Shown: positions 5,350-5,801 of the stretch, piece after piece
Numbering within the stretch: the stretch's first letter is position 1
How the letters are laid out: every line of letters begins with the position of its first letter
From: Betaproteobacteria bacterium UBA2293
Lineage (GTDB): Bacteria; Pseudomonadota; Gammaproteobacteria; Burkholderiales; Rhodocyclaceae
Direction: 5' to 3'
Assembly: GCA_002345845.1 (NCBI GenBank)
Contig: DDWF01000122.1
Coordinates: forward strand, 1-5,801
DNA: 5,801 nucleotides
Program-made: the position numbers and the translations under genes
Notes under the pieces: generated by a model
Database searches by the model: none
What the model was told of the DNA's origin: nothing
What the model saw: the letters and a program-made list of their open reading frames with translations, nothing else

Positions 5350-5801
5350 TCGGTGGCTTTGGCGCAGAGGGCCCGGCCGGCCTTGGCACCGTTCGGGCGA
5401 TTGATGGCACTGGAAATCCAGTCGCCGATAGCCGCCAGTTTAGCCAGATCGATGCCGGTTTCAATGCCCAGGCCGTGCATCAGGTACACGACGTCCTCGC
5501 TGGCCACGTTGCCAGAGGCGCCACGGGCATAGGGACAGCCGCCGAGACCGGCGATGGAGGCGTCGAAGGTGGCGATGCCGAGCTCGAGTGAGGCGTAGAT
5601 GTTGGCGATGGCCACGCCGTAGGTGTCATGGTAGTGGCCGGCCAGGCGCTTGGCCGGCAGTTGGCGCAGGCAGGCTTCGAGCAGGCGCCGGATCGAGGCC
5701 GGGGTGCCGACGCCGATGGTGTCGCCGAGCGAGACTTCGTAGCAGCCCATGGCGATCAGCGTTTTGGCATCTTCCGCCGCTTTTTTCGCGTCGACCGCAC
5801 C
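5346..5801 (-). CDS. mvaB: Hydroxymethylglutaryl-CoA lyase (5' part outside window)
   Basis: HMG-CoA lyase cleaves (S)-3-hydroxy-3-methylglutaryl-CoA to acetyl-CoA and acetoacetate, the last step of leucine degradation. The window holds the C-terminal 151 residues of a roughly 300-residue TIM-barrel protein. Seen here, numbering from the window edge: MGCYEVSLGDTIGVGTP (18-34), the metal-binding GHYHDTYG (55-62; H56 and H58, equivalent to human H233 and H235), and the signature SIAGLGGCPYARGASGN (82-98) with catalytic C89 (human C266) and metal ligand N98 (human N275). The end EDVVYLMHGLGIETGIDL is also family-typical. All key residues visible are intact. A Met at fragment residue 18 (position 5750) is internal: the frame stays open upstream with family-like sequence, so the real start lies beyond 5801. 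The TGA overlaps the GTG of the next gene. Related lyases of the DRE-TIM family are unlikely given the signature. Confidence 0.96.
   Translation of the reverse strand, partial: GAVDAKKAAEDAKTLIAMGCYEVSLGDTIGVGTPASIRRLLEACLRQLPAKRLAGHYHDTYGVAIANIYASLELGIATFDASIAGLGGCPYARGASGNVASEDVVYLMHGLGIETGIDLAKLAAIGDWISSAINRPNGAKAGRALCAKATE

Noticed and set aside
1..5801. CRISPR arrays, tRNA/rRNA genes, insertion sequences, prophage or defence genes.
   Set aside because: I saw no regularly spaced repeats, tRNA-like folds, transposase motifs or terminal inverted repeats. Almost every base is assigned to a gene or a short spacer.

Overview
The window is GC-rich, densely coded and has no mobile-element signature. 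The closest protein resemblances I recognise (RapZ beginning MQLVLISGLSGSGKS, an RHH_4 protein beginning MCELYVKADP, a bacterial HMG-CoA lyase, DUF1289 mini-proteins) suggest a betaproteobacterial chromosome, most plausibly from the Rhodocyclaceae (Dechloromonas/Azospira-like). This assignment comes from recalled family sequences, not from a search.

Layout. Positions 1-714 (minus) hold the N-terminal 238 residues of RapZ, the RNA-binding adapter for RNase E; the gene runs off the left edge. A 156-bp divergent spacer (715-870) follows. Next is a plus-strand M20D amidohydrolase (871-2046) with a clear Shine-Dalgarno and all expected metal ligands. It converges tail-to-tail, with a 3-bp gap, on a long minus-strand gene train that fills the rest of the window. 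In transcription order (right to left) the train is: HMG-CoA lyase (mvaB/hmgL, 5' end outside the window), an uncharacterised 328-residue protein, a 65-residue DUF1289 protein, a 59-residue second Cys4 mini-protein, a metallo-beta-lactamase-fold hydrolase, a DJ-1/PfpI protein and a ribbon-helix-helix protein.

How the genes work together. The first five genes of the train are tightly packed: GTGA overlap, TGA|ATG abutment, a 9-nt gap, then an ATGA overlap. They are therefore probably one translationally coupled operon headed by leucine/HMG-CoA catabolism. The DJ-1 and RHH genes follow after 72-bp and 52-bp spacers, each with its own good Shine-Dalgarno. A strong GC hairpin without a U-tract lies between those two. 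They may be a distal part of the operon or separately expressed.

Novelty. Most of the window is ordinary housekeeping and catabolic sequence. I do not see a defence system, mobile island, CRISPR array or secondary-metabolite cluster. The most interesting part is 3976-5349: an unrecognised 328-residue protein and two tandem Cys4 mini-proteins, coupled between HMG-CoA lyase and an MBL hydrolase. One of the mini-proteins is short enough to be missed by length-thresholded gene calling. Smaller curiosities are a possible leaderless rapZ promoter and an 11-bp palindrome carrying both convergent stop codons.
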